From Endocalyx cinctus (lineage: Eukaryota; Ascomycota; Sordariomycetes; Amphisphaeriales; Apiosporaceae): a stretch of 64,000 nt of DNA. The translations under genes were made by a program, and so were the position numbers. The stretch is from the NCBI GenBank assembly GCA_001600455.1, contig BCKC01000001.1, positions 4,180,441 through 4,244,440 on the forward strand. The letters are read 5' to 3'. The notes under the pieces were generated by a model. The model saw nothing but the letters and a program-made list of their open reading frames with translations, had not been told where the DNA came from and did not search any database. This document shows, one piece after another, positions 1-10,970 of this stretch (position 1 is the first letter of the stretch; every line of letters begins with the position of its first letter).

Positions 1-132
1 TCTCCAATATAGGTCTACTTAAAATCTAGACCTCGCAAAAGTAAAGTAACCCTTCCCCAACTCCCATCAAATAGAACGCCAGTCGCTATGCAGTATTATC
101 AAGGCCAAATATTCTCGATGCATACGTACCAC

Positions 133-1425
133 TCACACCATGATGCGTCTAAGCCCTTCTGTGCCACCGAGAACACGTCGTCCGGTAACAGCGCATCTAC
201 CCTGACCACTATCCCATTTTCCAGTTTTGTTAGTCATGAAGCCCTCCTGTTTCGGGTGTATGCCTTCAAGCCACTTATGTATACAGGCGTAGCAGTATAC
301 AATGCCAGTCTGACACGCCGTGGCAGTGGTGATCTCGTCTTCGCAGATAGGGCACAATTCGGAATCTTCGGGAGGTGTGACAGTAAATATAGGAAGCAGG
401 GAAGGAGTAGCAATTGGCGCATGGTCCGCTAACACCGATTGGTCAATCTCTTCTTGTTTCCCCGTGCCCTTCTTCGCCTCGTCGTTATCTTTCTTCGATA
501 GTATTTTAGGACTGATAGATGACAACCCCGACACAATTGGGGGAGGAAGTGTGAGGTTCTCGGAAGCTTTTCTAGACAATTGCTTTGCGAAGTCCGAGGC
601 ATACCACCATTCCAGGAACTTCAAAGCAAAGATGCTAGTAGGTAGTAATACAGATAAACTTCCTAGTACTTTAGAACCCAATGTTATCGGGTTCAAGATA
701 CTCGTCATTGCGGGCGAATTCCCTCGCTTCGGCTTCCCCAAAGCTTCGATGGCATGAAAATCAGCTGCGTTCATTCTCCTTATCCTCGTGCCGATAAGCC
801 ACATAAAAGGATTGTGATATTTGGTATTGTCAAAGAGATAGGCCAGATTAAAGGCGACGATGCTAAAGTAATACGCTGCATGTATACTGGGGTATACATT
901 CCGTATAAACCACTTGAAATAATGCATGATTCTTTGTCTTATCGTGGGGTTCGGTGGCATGCGGGTGTAGCTTGTACCTAGGAGCGCGCGTGGGGCTTCT
1001 ACCTCGTGGCTATCGTCGAGCTTTCGTTTCAAGTACGGGACGGCTACCATGACGGCAAGATTCTTCCAGACGTCCGATTCGCTTAACTTAAGCGTGTCTC
1101 GGACGATGCCACTCGCGCTGGTAGCAGCGCGGGGTATCTCGGCCTGGAGGGCCTTTTCGCGTTTCAAACCATAGAAATGTTCGGTGAAGCTACCACCACG
1201 CGTTCGCAGATAGTGGCGCTCGACAACTAGCATTCCAAGAGCATACAGCTCATCAAAAGAGTTGAGAGGACGTAGAAGGTATCGTGGATAACGTTGGGTC
1301 GCGACGGTAAGAAGGTATCGCAGAGTCGGAGGGAGTAGAGAATTGAGCTGTTGCTCAGATAAGAGTTCGAAAAGAGACGGCTTTTGATCGTCAAAGGTGC
1401 CCCGAAGAGCTGTTACGAACTCCAT
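133..1425 (-). CDS. PEX12: Peroxin-12 (RING E3 subunit of the peroxisomal import machinery)
   Basis: Single-exon gene for a 430-residue protein recognised as PEX12. Together with PEX2 and PEX10 it forms the RING ubiquitin-ligase complex of the peroxisomal membrane that ubiquitinates the receptor PEX5 for recycling. The N-terminal two thirds is the Pex2/Pex12 membrane region, with hydrophobic segments around the [16 protein letters not shown] stretch and the [13 protein letters not shown] stretch. A C-terminal zinc domain starts at Cys358 (CPIC) and continues through [10 protein letters not shown] and GRCAVTGRR. As in known PEX12 proteins the RING is degenerate, lacking part of the second zinc site. 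The start is the first in-frame ATG, opposite the next gene with about 630 bases between them. Length and architecture are normal for fungi. The identification is confident. Confidence 0.93.
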   Translation of the reverse strand: MEFVTALRGTFDDQKPSLFELLSEQQLNSLLPPTLRYLLTVATQRYPRYLLRPLNSFDELYALGMLVVERHYLRTRGGSFTEHFYGLKREKALQAEIPRAATSASGIVRDTLKLSESDVWKNLAVMVAVPYLKRKLDDSHEVEAPRALLGTSYTRMPPNPTIRQRIMHYFKWFIRNVYPSIHAAYYFSIVAFNLAYLFDNTKYHNPFMWLIGTRIRRMNAADFHAIEALGKPKRGNSPAMTSILNPITLGSKVLGSLSVLLPTSIFALKFLEWWYASDFAKQLSRKASENLTLPPPIVSGLSSISPKILSKKDNDEAKKGTGKQEEIDQSVLADHAPIATPSLLPIFTVTPPEDSELCPICEDEITTATACQTGIVYCYACIHKWLEGIHPKQEGFMTNKTGKWDSGQGRCAVTGRRVLGGTEGLRRIMV

Positions 1426-2056
1426 AGTACAATAGAAGAATAAAAAGGAAGAAATAATATATAAAGAAATAAAGAAAGAAACAATTACGGATTACATTAT
1501 TTTACAATTCTCATAAGTTTCGTGTTTGTTGGTTTAATTAATAAAGATCATCAAAGAAAAACATCATAGATACTAAGTCAATGAGCCGAGGTTGAAGGTA
1601 CGTCTTAAAATTAAAGTCTATGCTTACATAACATGACCACTATTCCGTTTAATAGGGATGGGCTCAACAACATATTGATCATCAAGTTTCAGGGCAACGT
1701 TGTGACAAAATTTATACAATATTCAGTTTTGAAATATATATATTATACGTAAATAACTTTTTATATTGAAAAAAAAAAAAAAAGATATTTTTGTTCATTC
1801 CAAAGTCACACTATGTGATTCAGTAAGGAAGCGAGTGAAGTACGGTAATAGAATGTGAATCATGAATCACTGACCGAACATATAAATGGGGAATTTGACT
1901 CTATGGTTAACTATGAATACTGTTATGTGAAATTCATATTTAAATTGAGAACTATATCAATGAGATATCTCTCCCTAGACCGATGTAAGGGCGTAATCAC
2001 GCATGACCCAATAAAATAGTACATTTATCTATTCGGCAGACACATTTTACCTCGAA
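1426..2056. promoter_or_regulatory. Divergent intergenic region, PEX12 / Cys-repeat protein
   Basis: A/T-rich spacer between two divergent starts, presumably holding both promoters. It contains an A-run near 1770-1785 and TATA-like runs around 1735-1760. No open frame or known site is convincing. Confidence 0.4.
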
Positions 2057-4066
2057 ATGGTAGACAGTCTCGCCCAGATTGACCATACTCTCCAAGTCCC
2101 TCAGCCCTGCCTTGATACAACTTCTGCCAACCCATCTTCTGCGTCTCTAGCCGAGGAAATATTATTAGAATGTCCCGAAAAGCATGTCGTTACTTACGGA
2201 GCAATCTGGTACAGACATCCAGATGTGCCGGAATTCCTCATATGTTCTCGTTGTTATGAAAGCCACATTAAGCACACAATCCTTGCGAACGAGTTCATCA
2301 AATTTAAGCAGACGAAAGGGTTGCCGTCTAGATGCTATTTCTGGGTTCCATATATTACCGGCAATATATGGCCCAATGTGCTTCAGACTGGAGATACCCA
2401 CCAGCTCCGAGATTTCATGTCAAGGCGTATCACAATACATAATTGCACATGGCCTGATCCTGTTCAATCTAGTCAGCATGTCTTTTACAACGTCAATATC
2501 GGAACCGAGAAAGATATGCCTCTAATGGCCTGTGAGGCTTGCTATACAGATAGAATACAAGGTTCTTCTTTCCAACCCAAGTTCTCCCGATTTCAACCTA
2601 ATTTTCGCAACAGCGAGGAACGAAGCTCGGTATGTAATTTTGGACAGCCCTATATATCCAGAGCACTGGGATACTATTCTCGATCAGGGCAATGGGGAGG
2701 ATTCATAAACGCAGCTCAGAACCGTGCTAAGGCAGCAAAATGCGGTATCGGCCTAGAAATGGCAAACCTACCCGCTGAATGTCGACAATGGTACCGCGCT
2801 CGTGGTCAGATTAAGAATCTAGACGTGTGCGATGCATGCTACCTGGATGAGATCGCCCTGACACCGTTTGAAGACGGGTTCGAGAAATTTGATAATTTGC
2901 ATCAATCGAAAACTACTGAATCTAGCGACCTCGGAAAATGTTTGTTCTCTATGGCTCCGATAAGATTCGCGTGGGCGAGTAGCTTATCACAAAATAACTT
3001 TTCGATATTCTTGAATGCGGCAGGTCTCGTCCTGAAAAGTCCTCTGTGCGACGCAAATGGCATAAGTGGTGGTTCTTGGTACACCCTTGATGATGATATA
3101 GGCCAGCAATCTCTCTTCGTATGTCAGGCTTGCTACGCAGGTTAGCTAAACGCGCTTTCTTCCCTTGTCAACCCTTTGAAACACTATCATGTGTTGGAAT
3201 CTTCTGATCATGGCGTTAATATTTCCCCAACCGCTCGGGCTGGGATTTAGGCATCATATCCTCCTCCGGCCTAGGCAAGTTCTTCAAGATAGCCTTCTGT
3301 AATTTGCAGGAACCTGTCCTATGTGATTTAAATCCATCGGCAACACGCTTTGTCATCTTCAGCCGGAAACTCGCCGAGGCTATCAATCTAAAGAATTTAG
3401 ACGTATTCAGGACGTATGTCAGAAGATTGAGGGATGTACCTACTTGTCCACGATCGCGGGCCACGAGTGATGCTGTCTGGTACTTTATTGATCATATCCC
3501 GATCTGCATCGAGTGTTACGAAACGATGGTGACGGATACAATCTTAGCAAATCAAACACCTATAACGCGAGCTCGCAGCGGGAAACCCTTGATATGCAAC
3601 CTCTATTCTTTAAAAATGAGACAAAAATGGTCAGACGCTTCTACTAAAGGATGTATCAAGGATTTCATAGAATTTGCGGATTACCGACAACGGGTGTATG
3701 AAATGACTGCTCCATGCATTCAAAATAGTGAGCAATAATACTACCCATCTTTCTGGAAAGAAGTAGTAAATTTGGCTAATATACGTTTACATAGTCAAGC
3801 AAGCAAAGGAAAAGCACATGGATCAAGCCCTAAACAAAGCAACCTTAGGTGCCTTGTTTGAGATCATGGAAGAGCACGCGAAGAAGTTTGGATTTGGCGA
3901 TGGATACCTCCACGGAAATGAGATAGTCGGATGGCATCGCACTCGGTATGGAGCTGAGAAAATTAGGCTCGATCATGAGATATATGTGGAATTAGCGGAT
4001 GCGAGCCTGCGAGGCGAATGGGAAATGATTGCAACATTGGAAAATGAATGGAGTAAGGTAGAATAG
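2057..4066 (+). CDS. Uncharacterised protein of five tandem Cys-containing units
   Basis: Three exons (2057-3140, 3251-3727, 3795-4066) give a 610-residue protein. The second intron has donor GTGAGC, a CTAAT branch and acceptor ATAG. Both introns keep the frame, and simple readthrough would stop early. The function is unknown; I recall similar proteins only as hypothetical in ascomycetes. What is visible is a motif Cys-x2-Cys-Tyr repeated five times, at Cys63, Cys159, Cys258, Cys356 and Cys447, so units of about 91-99 residues. In most units an aromatic pair (WY) precedes the motif by 10-25 residues, and one or two further Cys lie upstream. The first two thirds has no signal peptide or membrane segment. 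The last 80 residues lack the motif and form a separate acidic, probably helical tail (EIMEEHAKKFGFGDGYLHG). Four Cys per unit would fit zinc binding or disulfides; this is inference. Confidence 0.72.
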
Positions 4067-4156
4067 GTGGTCATGACAGTGGATGTAGAAACTAGAGACA
4101 ATAATTACTACCTAAGCCACAAATCATATCTCGTCGGTAGCCACATATCCCTAAAT

Positions 4157-4317
4157 ACACTACTTTAGGTTAGTACGGAATACCTAAGTAACCAGCCAGC
4201 CAGCTAACCTAGCAGCCTAGTAGGCTATCCCAGCTACCTAGGTACTTACTTGCTACCTGCCTGCCTAAGTAAGTACCTAACTACATAGGTACCTACCTAC
4301 TGCAAGCAACTTGGTAT
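4157..4317. repeat. TACCTAGGTA-type word cluster
   Basis: About 160 bases made almost entirely of overlapping four- to six-base words (acct, aggt, aagtac, ctagcc) that form many small palindromes. It fills most of the spacer between the Cys-repeat gene and the XAP5 gene. The same vocabulary recurs at several other intergenic places in the window. Confidence 0.7.
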
Positions 4318-4443
4318 TTACATATTACCGAGCCACATTTCATCAATCTACGCTTAAACCATTCCCAATCTTTATCACAGTTATAATAAAAAANAAAGAA
4401 AAAAAAAAAAAACTCATAACTTCTTCAATTTGAAATATTCAAT

Positions 4444-5611
4444 ATGTCCTCCTCCGAGTCTTCTCGGTTTACCACTCAAAACAAGACAACACAAGAACGT
4501 ATTTCTAGCAATACGGTCGGCCTAGTTGCCCTGTCTGATTTTCGCAAACGACGCGCCGAGGTTATCGAACAACAAGAACGTGAAGCGAGGGAAGCCGCTG
4601 TCGCAGGCCGTTTACCGTTGCCGAATAATTCTACCCCCGATCGATCACAATCCGGTACTCCAGATAATACGGAAAACGGTAACAGTGACTCCTCTCTCCC
4701 GCGAAAGAAAAAGAAGAAGGTAGCCAAATCTAGCGGGGCAAAATTGTCTTTCGCCGGCGACGAGGAGGAGAATGATGACGAGAATACCGGTAGCAAAAAA
4801 GGGGCGGATGTTTTAGATAAATTGGAGAAGAAGCCCAAACTAAAGGCCAATGCCTCCGTATCGCTTGTCCCGCGTTCCTTTACTAAGTCAGCCTTGCGTC
4901 GCGAAGCGGCCGAGAGGGAACAACTTCGGAAAGATTTTCTTCTACGGCAGGAGGCTATAAAAATGACCGAGATCGCTATTCCGTTCATCTTCTACGATGG
5001 CTCTAATATCCCAGGAGGCAAAGTCCGAGTTAAAAAGGGAGACTTCATATGGGTATTTTTAGATAAGAGCAGGAAAGTAGGAGCTAATCGCGGCATTGGC
5101 GTGAAGGGCAAAGCTCAAAGAGCCTGGGCAAGAGTAGGTGTTGATGACCTAATACTTGTTCGAGGCAACATGATTATTCCCCACGTGAGTTTTATTCTAT
5201 ACTTAACTGATTAACTTTATGAGATGTATTTGAAGGGTGTCACGGCTGACTGGATTCAAGCATTATGAGTTTTTGTTCTTCATCATTAACAAGACCCTTG
5301 GCCCCGAAGGAAAAATCCTTTTCGACTACAATACCGAGCCTCCCGATGTAGGTGAAGAAGTTACTAATCCTGAGAGTAGCAAGCATGGTGCTATACCTAA
5401 TATCGTCCAATCTACCAGTATGCAGCCCGATATAGAAAGCCTGGAAGGTGCCAACGATGATCCTCATCTCACCAAAGTAGTTGATAGACGGTGGTATGAG
5501 CGAAACAAGCATATCTATCCTGCCAGTACATGGCAAGAGTTTGATCCCGAGAAGGACTATCAAGGAGAGATTCGGCGTGATCGTGGGGGTAACGCATTCT
5601 TCTACTCATGA
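4444..5611 (+). CDS. XAP5: XAP5/FAM50 family nuclear protein
   Basis: Two exons (4444-5184, 5261-5611) encode 363 residues. The intron has donor GTGAGT and a CTGAC branch just before the acceptor. It splits the family signature exactly: exon 1 ends IIPH and exon 2 starts HYEFLFFIINK. XAP5/FAM50 proteins are conserved nuclear proteins linked to chromatin and spliceosome function. The N-terminal half is charged and low-complexity, with a KKKKK run near residue 90 that could be a nuclear signal and an acidic patch near 105-112. The C-terminal half holds the conserved XAP5 domain, including KVRVKKGD, the HYEF segment and the terminal RRWYERNKHIYPASTW block. It is preceded by a purine-rich stretch containing one N. 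The family call is strong; the precise role in this fungus is unknown. Confidence 0.93.
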
Positions 5612-5849
5612 ACACTCGGACCGGTCTGCTGTAGGATTTATGTGGTGCTGTGTGTAATATGCGACAAAAGCATTTGCATATAGGCCTTACAGAATGTTCG
5701 GCTTTGCGAAATAAGATCGGTTCGATGCAATAATCAATAATAAACGTCTTCACAAGGCGGTCAGCGCGACATAGCACGAATTTTCATAAAGAAAAAAAAA
5801 AAAAAAAAAAGAATGAAAATAGCGTACGGGTTGCTACCGGTTTGCCCTC

Positions 5850-6299
5850 TCAACCTGCGCAGAATGACGCCAAAAGAAATGTGAACCCCAATACCCACCA
5901 ACCCGGCCAGAAGATGATGGTACACATGGTATTCCCCGAGCCGAGGATCCACGAAAAGAATTCGAACTCAATTTTTTTTCTCAGTCGTCTCATGCCCTTC
6001 GTATTCCACGCCATAGCACCAACGCAACCACAAAGTGTCGCAGTGATGTACACTACTCGTTTCAAGACCATCAAGGAGTAGAAAGTGACGAAGAGACCGC
6101 TGTGAAGGACATGTAAAGTGGCGATGTAGGCTCGATAAAGAAAAAAGGAGAATGCGTTGCTCAAGAGACGCTGGAAACGGAGAGCCAACTCGAGTGAAGG
6201 TCCAATAGAGGCAAGTATCTCGTAGCTGTGCTGCCCAATGGCCGCCACCTGAGGCTCCTTGGTCGTGGCGGCAATGATGGTTAATTTTGGAATGGCCAT
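5850..6299 (-). CDS. Small integral membrane protein, unknown function
   Basis: Single-exon frame of 149 residues with an ATG start, convergent with the XAP5 gene. I cannot name it, though I have the impression of similar 140-150-residue proteins in other Sordariomycetes. It shows a polar N-terminus, then a segment LLSNAFSFFLYRAYIATL, two to three hydrophobic spans (HSGLFVTFYSLMVL, VYITATLCGCVGAMAW, IIFWPGWWVLGFTFLLASF) and a basic loop RRLRKK between the last two. This pattern, with aromatic residues at span borders, looks like a real multi-span membrane protein. Its substrate and location cannot be inferred. The downstream flank contains an A-run of about 18 bases. Confidence 0.6.
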   Translation of the reverse strand: MAIPKLTIIAATTKEPQVAAIGQHSYEILASIGPSLELALRFQRLLSNAFSFFLYRAYIATLHVLHSGLFVTFYSLMVLKRVVYITATLCGCVGAMAWNTKGMRRLRKKIEFEFFSWILGSGNTMCTIIFWPGWWVLGFTFLLASFCAG

Positions 6300-8121
6300 G
6301 ATGCCCCGAAGAAGAGGTTTTGTTTTTTCACGTTGAATTCAAATCTATAAAGGTGGTAAAAGGGATACAGGTTGGCGTACCCGGATCAGGCGACGCCAGA
6401 GAAGGCAAAACTCGGATAGGAGTAGGGTCTAGGATAGTTCGGCATAAAGGACTTTGATATAACTACCTCAACTGCGATGATGGAATGGGTGTCGCGATTT
6501 ATATATGTAGTAAAGATCAAAGGGCACGATTAGTTTGTAGTATACAATACAGGGTCGCCAGCAACGGCGCTCAATGAGACATAACACGGACTGTTCGAGA
6601 TATGGGTTGGTTGATAGCGGGGGTTACTTCAATATATCTTCTCTCCCTCAATCCCCCCCCTTCTCTCATCGAATATGGTAAGATGGAATAGAAATTTCTA
6701 GGATTATCTCTCCCGCACATGCGTCTAGCTCCATACGGTTCAGTGCAAGGACCCTCCCTTTCTTTCTCAAGAGATGGCTAGTTCTAGCTTAGACTAACAT
6801 GGTCCTCTCATAGGCGGCGGATGGGTTAATAGTGGAGATTATTCGAGTTTAAGATACCATGTATCAAGTGCTTAGTAGCTTGATAGCGGCAGGATGTGAT
6901 GATATGTGATAACTCTAACCCGAATGTGGTCCCAAACCCATAGTTGATATACAGGAAGGGCGGAAGTCCACGAATAGTAAGACGAGGGGATATTGTCCAC
7001 GGGTATCAGTCTAGATCGTCAAATCTACGGATGACCTTACCCATTGAGAGTTGTGTAGTTAGTGGTGTCTAAATTCGAATGAGGTCAGTCTCACCTTGTG
7101 CGTTAGGAATGTGTAGGGATTGGCCAAGTAGCCAAGTAAGTTTTTTTTTTTTTTTTTTTTTGGGGGGGGGGNNNNNNNNNNNNNNNNNNNNNNNNNNNNN
7201 NNNNNNNNNNNNNNNNNNNNNNNNNNNNNNNNNNNNNNNNNNNNNNNNNNNNNNNNNNNNNNNNNNNNNNNNNNNNNNNNNNNNNNNNNNNNNNNNNNNN
7301 NNNNNNNNNNNNNNNNNNNNNNNNNNNNNNNNNNNNNNNNNNNNNNNNNNNNCGGGGGGGTTATAGAAGATTCGGGAAAAGCACAAACCAATTGCCTGAA
7401 ACGTGTTTCGAGCTCGTTATTGATTGGTCAGAAATTTCATATACGCGAGACGAGATTTAACCTATCAACACGTATGGATTTAACTTACCTACTGCCTAGG
7501 TACTTACATATAGTAACGTCTACGGAATATAACGAAGTAATTCTTAAACCATACTGCACAGCAAGTATGATACTTACTTACCTACTTATTACTGCTTATT
7601 ACTGTTACTTACACCATATTTACTTACTTGTTTATAGAGTAGATCAGTCTAGGTTAATAGGTATAATTTATTATATGATACACATAAAATTCGTTTAATT
7701 AGTCACTCATATCAAGAAAAAGGGGGAGCGGGTTTGATAGGAAGGAAACAAAGATTACTACCTAAGTCGCTCGCCTAATTACTTAAGTACAGTAAAACCT
7801 TTGCTGCCCATCCCTTTTTTTTTTTTTTTTTTTTTTTTTTTCTTTATCTCTTTTCAAAGTTCCGTCCTGGCTTTTTTTTAAAGGAAGAAACTTCACAGAA
7901 TCAAAATCGTAAAAAGTAAATAAATAATATATTCAGATATACAAGGAGACAAAATTTTTTTTTCATGCACTTTTGGTAATCATGCGATAGAAGAATTGAT
8001 GTTTGTTTTTTTTTGCCTTTCTTTCTTTTTTTTTTTTTTTTTTTTTTTTTTTGGTAAATAATATAAGATTCCTTTTATCCTCCCATAGTTTATCAATTTA
8101 GAATTCCCTGCCTATGTCCCG

Positions 8122-8153
<32 letters not shown>

Positions 8154-8344
8154 AGAAAAAAAAAGAAAAAAGAAACTATAAGTTTTCCGCCTGTTTATAA
8201 TAGAAAACTTTCGTATCAGCTAGTATAAGAATAAGATGGTCTTCCTATATTCAAAGGAAACCAAAATCCAAATTCTCGTATAATAATAGGATCCATCATA
8301 GAGACGGACGGACTTTTGTGCGTAGAAGGATCAATTCTCGGGCT
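6300..8344. other. Gene-free spacer with assembly gap
   Basis: No convincing coding frame. It holds long T-runs (about 7141-7161, 7816-7841, 8027-8052), a GA-rich tract near 8120-8165 and the run of N. Sequence just beside the gap is homopolymeric and unreliable. Confidence 0.6.
7172..7352. other. Assembly gap (181 N)
   Basis: A run of undetermined bases flanked by poly-T/poly-G on the left and CGGGGGGG on the right, so both contig ends stop in homopolymers. True gap length is unknown. Confidence 0.97.
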
Positions 8345-10210
8345 CTAATTGTCGCCCTGAGAACCAAGTTTATATGCTTCCCGCATCAAATCTTCGAAGG
8401 ACATGTCCTTGAAGTCGTATCCCCGGCTGAGCATTGGATCTATCATTGGATTTTGGGTCCCAGCCGAGTTGGGCGAGTATTGGTTCGTATCCTGACCCTG
8501 GTAGCTCTGTAACGGCTGATTAATGGACTGCTGATTGTGCCCCTGGGGAACTGTTCCCTGGGGAACTACTCCTTCGCCCTCAAGAAATTCATCCCGCAGA
8601 TATAAGGAGAAGTCGGGTTCTCCCTCAGCATTCGCAATATTCTCGTCGATATTGTTAGCCGACGTCTGTCCCTGTCCCGGTCCGACTCCGTCGTTCTGTC
8701 CTTCGAAAGGTGCGGTCTGGTTGAATCCTTGCATTGAGTTTCCGGTAAAGTGACTCGTCGGGGCAGCCGAACTTTGCAACGGAGCCTATCCATTGCTCGG
8801 TGCGGGCTGCGCCGGAAGGGTGAGTTGTCCAGGAGCTATCACCGGCGGAGCAAGTTGACCAGGAAGTGGGATTGTAGGCAGACGGAGCTGGCCAGCAGCA
8901 AGGGCAGGAAGACCAGGAAGGGACTCGGGGAAGGTGAGCTGTCCGAAGCCTCGAGGTTCGATGTTTAGGCTCTGCAGATCGGAGCTGGTCGCTTCGCTCG
9001 GCTTCGACGAGGCAGGGGAGCCGTCCCAGCCGGCCCGGTTGGTTTCCGCGTTGTCGCCACTCGTGGGTGACGTTTGAGAAGTATTCTTGCTCATCAGCTG
9101 ATTGCCAATCCGAGCACGCTCAGATGGATTGCTACGTTGGCGTCTTCGGGAAATCATCCTCTGCTGCTTCGGAGTTGGGAGGTTCATCGTCTGTTCAACT
9201 TTGACACCGTTCTAGTGAAAAATGAGCATGTAATCCAAAACGCATATGGAAACTCAGAACCCGAGGCTTGATGTGAAACTTACCTTATCAATCAGATCGC
9301 CGTTCTCGTCTCGATAGAGACCCTCTTTCTTGACAGTTGCGATTCCGCATTTCTGGTAGAAAGATTTCTGTCCATTCAAAGTCTTGTTGACGCTCTTGCG
9401 CTGTAAATAGAGTTAGTGCCTGAATATAGCTATGTCGTTACACTTAATTATCGCTCACCTCACACTCCTTCTTAGGATTCCACGCGAGTCTTTCAGAGAA
9501 CCCGGGCTGGGTGAAAAGTGATCGACAAGCCGCCTTTGACGTCTGTTTTTGTTATTAGTATAAAAGTTCGTTTTTGGTATCATGTGACCTTTGACTTACA
9601 CGGACAGCTTCATGAACCTCCGCGGCCCTCTCACGAAAAGAGGAGAACTCTCCGTATCGTGGTCCCTGCTTGGTAAAATAAGATGGGATACGGCAAATTC
9701 CTCTCTGAGCGAGTTTCATATGGTTCTAGGTGCGATCAATTAGCACCTGGAGCATGCCTATAATTACCCTTGATTATCTTGGTCCATAAAACTTACCACG
9801 AGGTCCCATAGGATCATTTGGACTTCTTGTTCAGACCAATGCTTGCCCTCACAGACGGCCTTGACGGGCTGGCTATCCGGGTCCTCGATAATGTCGCTGA
9901 CGTCGTAAAACGCGTACCAGAGGTGCCGAACCAGGTCGTGGAACTGAGCGACAGTGTTTGGCTCGTCGGTATAGTTCGTGTTCATCACATTGTTCGTGGC
10001 CAGGTATCTCTCTTTTTGAGTCATAAAATCCTCAAAATCTGAGATAAGAGGGTGATATGCTCGATTGACTGAATTGAAAGACGGATTCATAGTCTGGATT
10101 TGTGGCTGACCAGGCATCCCAGAAGGCATCGCGGAAGAAATCAAGACTTGCCCATTAGCAGGGTTTGGAAACTGATTCGGCTGTCCACCGAAAGATCCGT
10201 TGAATGACAT
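8345..10210 (-). CDS. Conserved unknown protein, C-terminal part behind an in-frame TAG
   Basis: Five exons on the minus strand (9797-10210, 9600-9725, 9459-9542, 9284-9400, then 8345-9211) join in phase 0 through donors GTAAGT, GTAAGT, GTGAGC and GTAAGT. I do not recognise the family. The N-terminal 250 residues look like a folded domain with features such as DFEDFMTQKERYL, VRHLWYAFYDVSDIIED, CRIPSYFTKQGPRYGEF and an NGQKSFYQKCGIATVKKEGLYR block. After a basic patch (MISRRRQRSNPSER) the rest is Gly/Pro/Gln-rich with GQL-x-LP repeats. A TAG at 8786-8788 would end the protein at 388 residues. The same frame then stays open for another 146 codons, ending SFEDLMREAYKLGSQGDN, which looks like a genuine C-terminus. 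The TAG may be a nonsense change, a base error, or lie in an unspliced 57-base intron. Low-complexity sequence suggests a regulatory or nuclear protein; this is inference. Confidence 0.7.
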
Positions 10211-10904
10211 CTTAAGACTTATTTGAAGGTATCGTACTAGATCAATAAGCTTATTAGATTATGTATAGTCATATTAATGAAACAACAGGGTAGTTAATAG
10301 AGTGGCTGAAAATTCAACAGTAAGAGGTTTATGATAGTACTTACCGTCAAGTCAAAGGAATTCAACCTATTATGGTTATAATTACTATTATGAACTGTCA
10401 GTGATTCAATTCATGTATCGGAGTAGAAGCGATTCACTCGTCGTGGTGGTGTAGTGATGTCTTTTATATTATACTCTTGTTCATGGGGGAGGTAATGCTA
10501 GAAGGAGATCGAACAGGTGGTTAAGATTGATTCAATGATGAGCATAATATACTCAGAGAAGAAGTATCGCTCAATCGTAGGGGAAAATAATAAAGTGAGT
10601 AGAACAAGAGAAGGATAGGTAGAGGGTGGAGTGTTAGTAAAGGGACGGACAGCTAACTTACAATAGTTAAATATAGGATTGCTGGGTTTATGTAGATTAT
10701 TTCACGAAAACAAATAAACTAGATAGTTCTCAACTTGTCAAAGACTAGAGTAATGATGTGAATTGGAAAGAAAAGCGTGAAGATTGGTGGGAGGAGCAGA
10801 AATATTTATATAAAAGTTTCTCCGGTGAAAGTGGAAGAATAGGAGAGGAATAATACAATGGGATTTTCCATTGGAAAACAATTCTCGAAGAAATTCCATT
10901 GTAT

Positions 10905-10970
10905 TAGTTAGTAAATACAATAGAACAATAGAACAATAGAACAATAGAATAATAGAATAATAGATTATTG
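10905..10970. repeat. Short tandem repeat (CAATAGAA-type units)
   Basis: Four to six copies of an 8-base unit that drifts from caatagaa to aataatag; next to a short inverted repeat around 10855-10905. Confidence 0.7.

Noticed and set aside
7059..7391. Frames crossing the gap
   Set aside because: Most codons are undetermined bases; no coding evidence.
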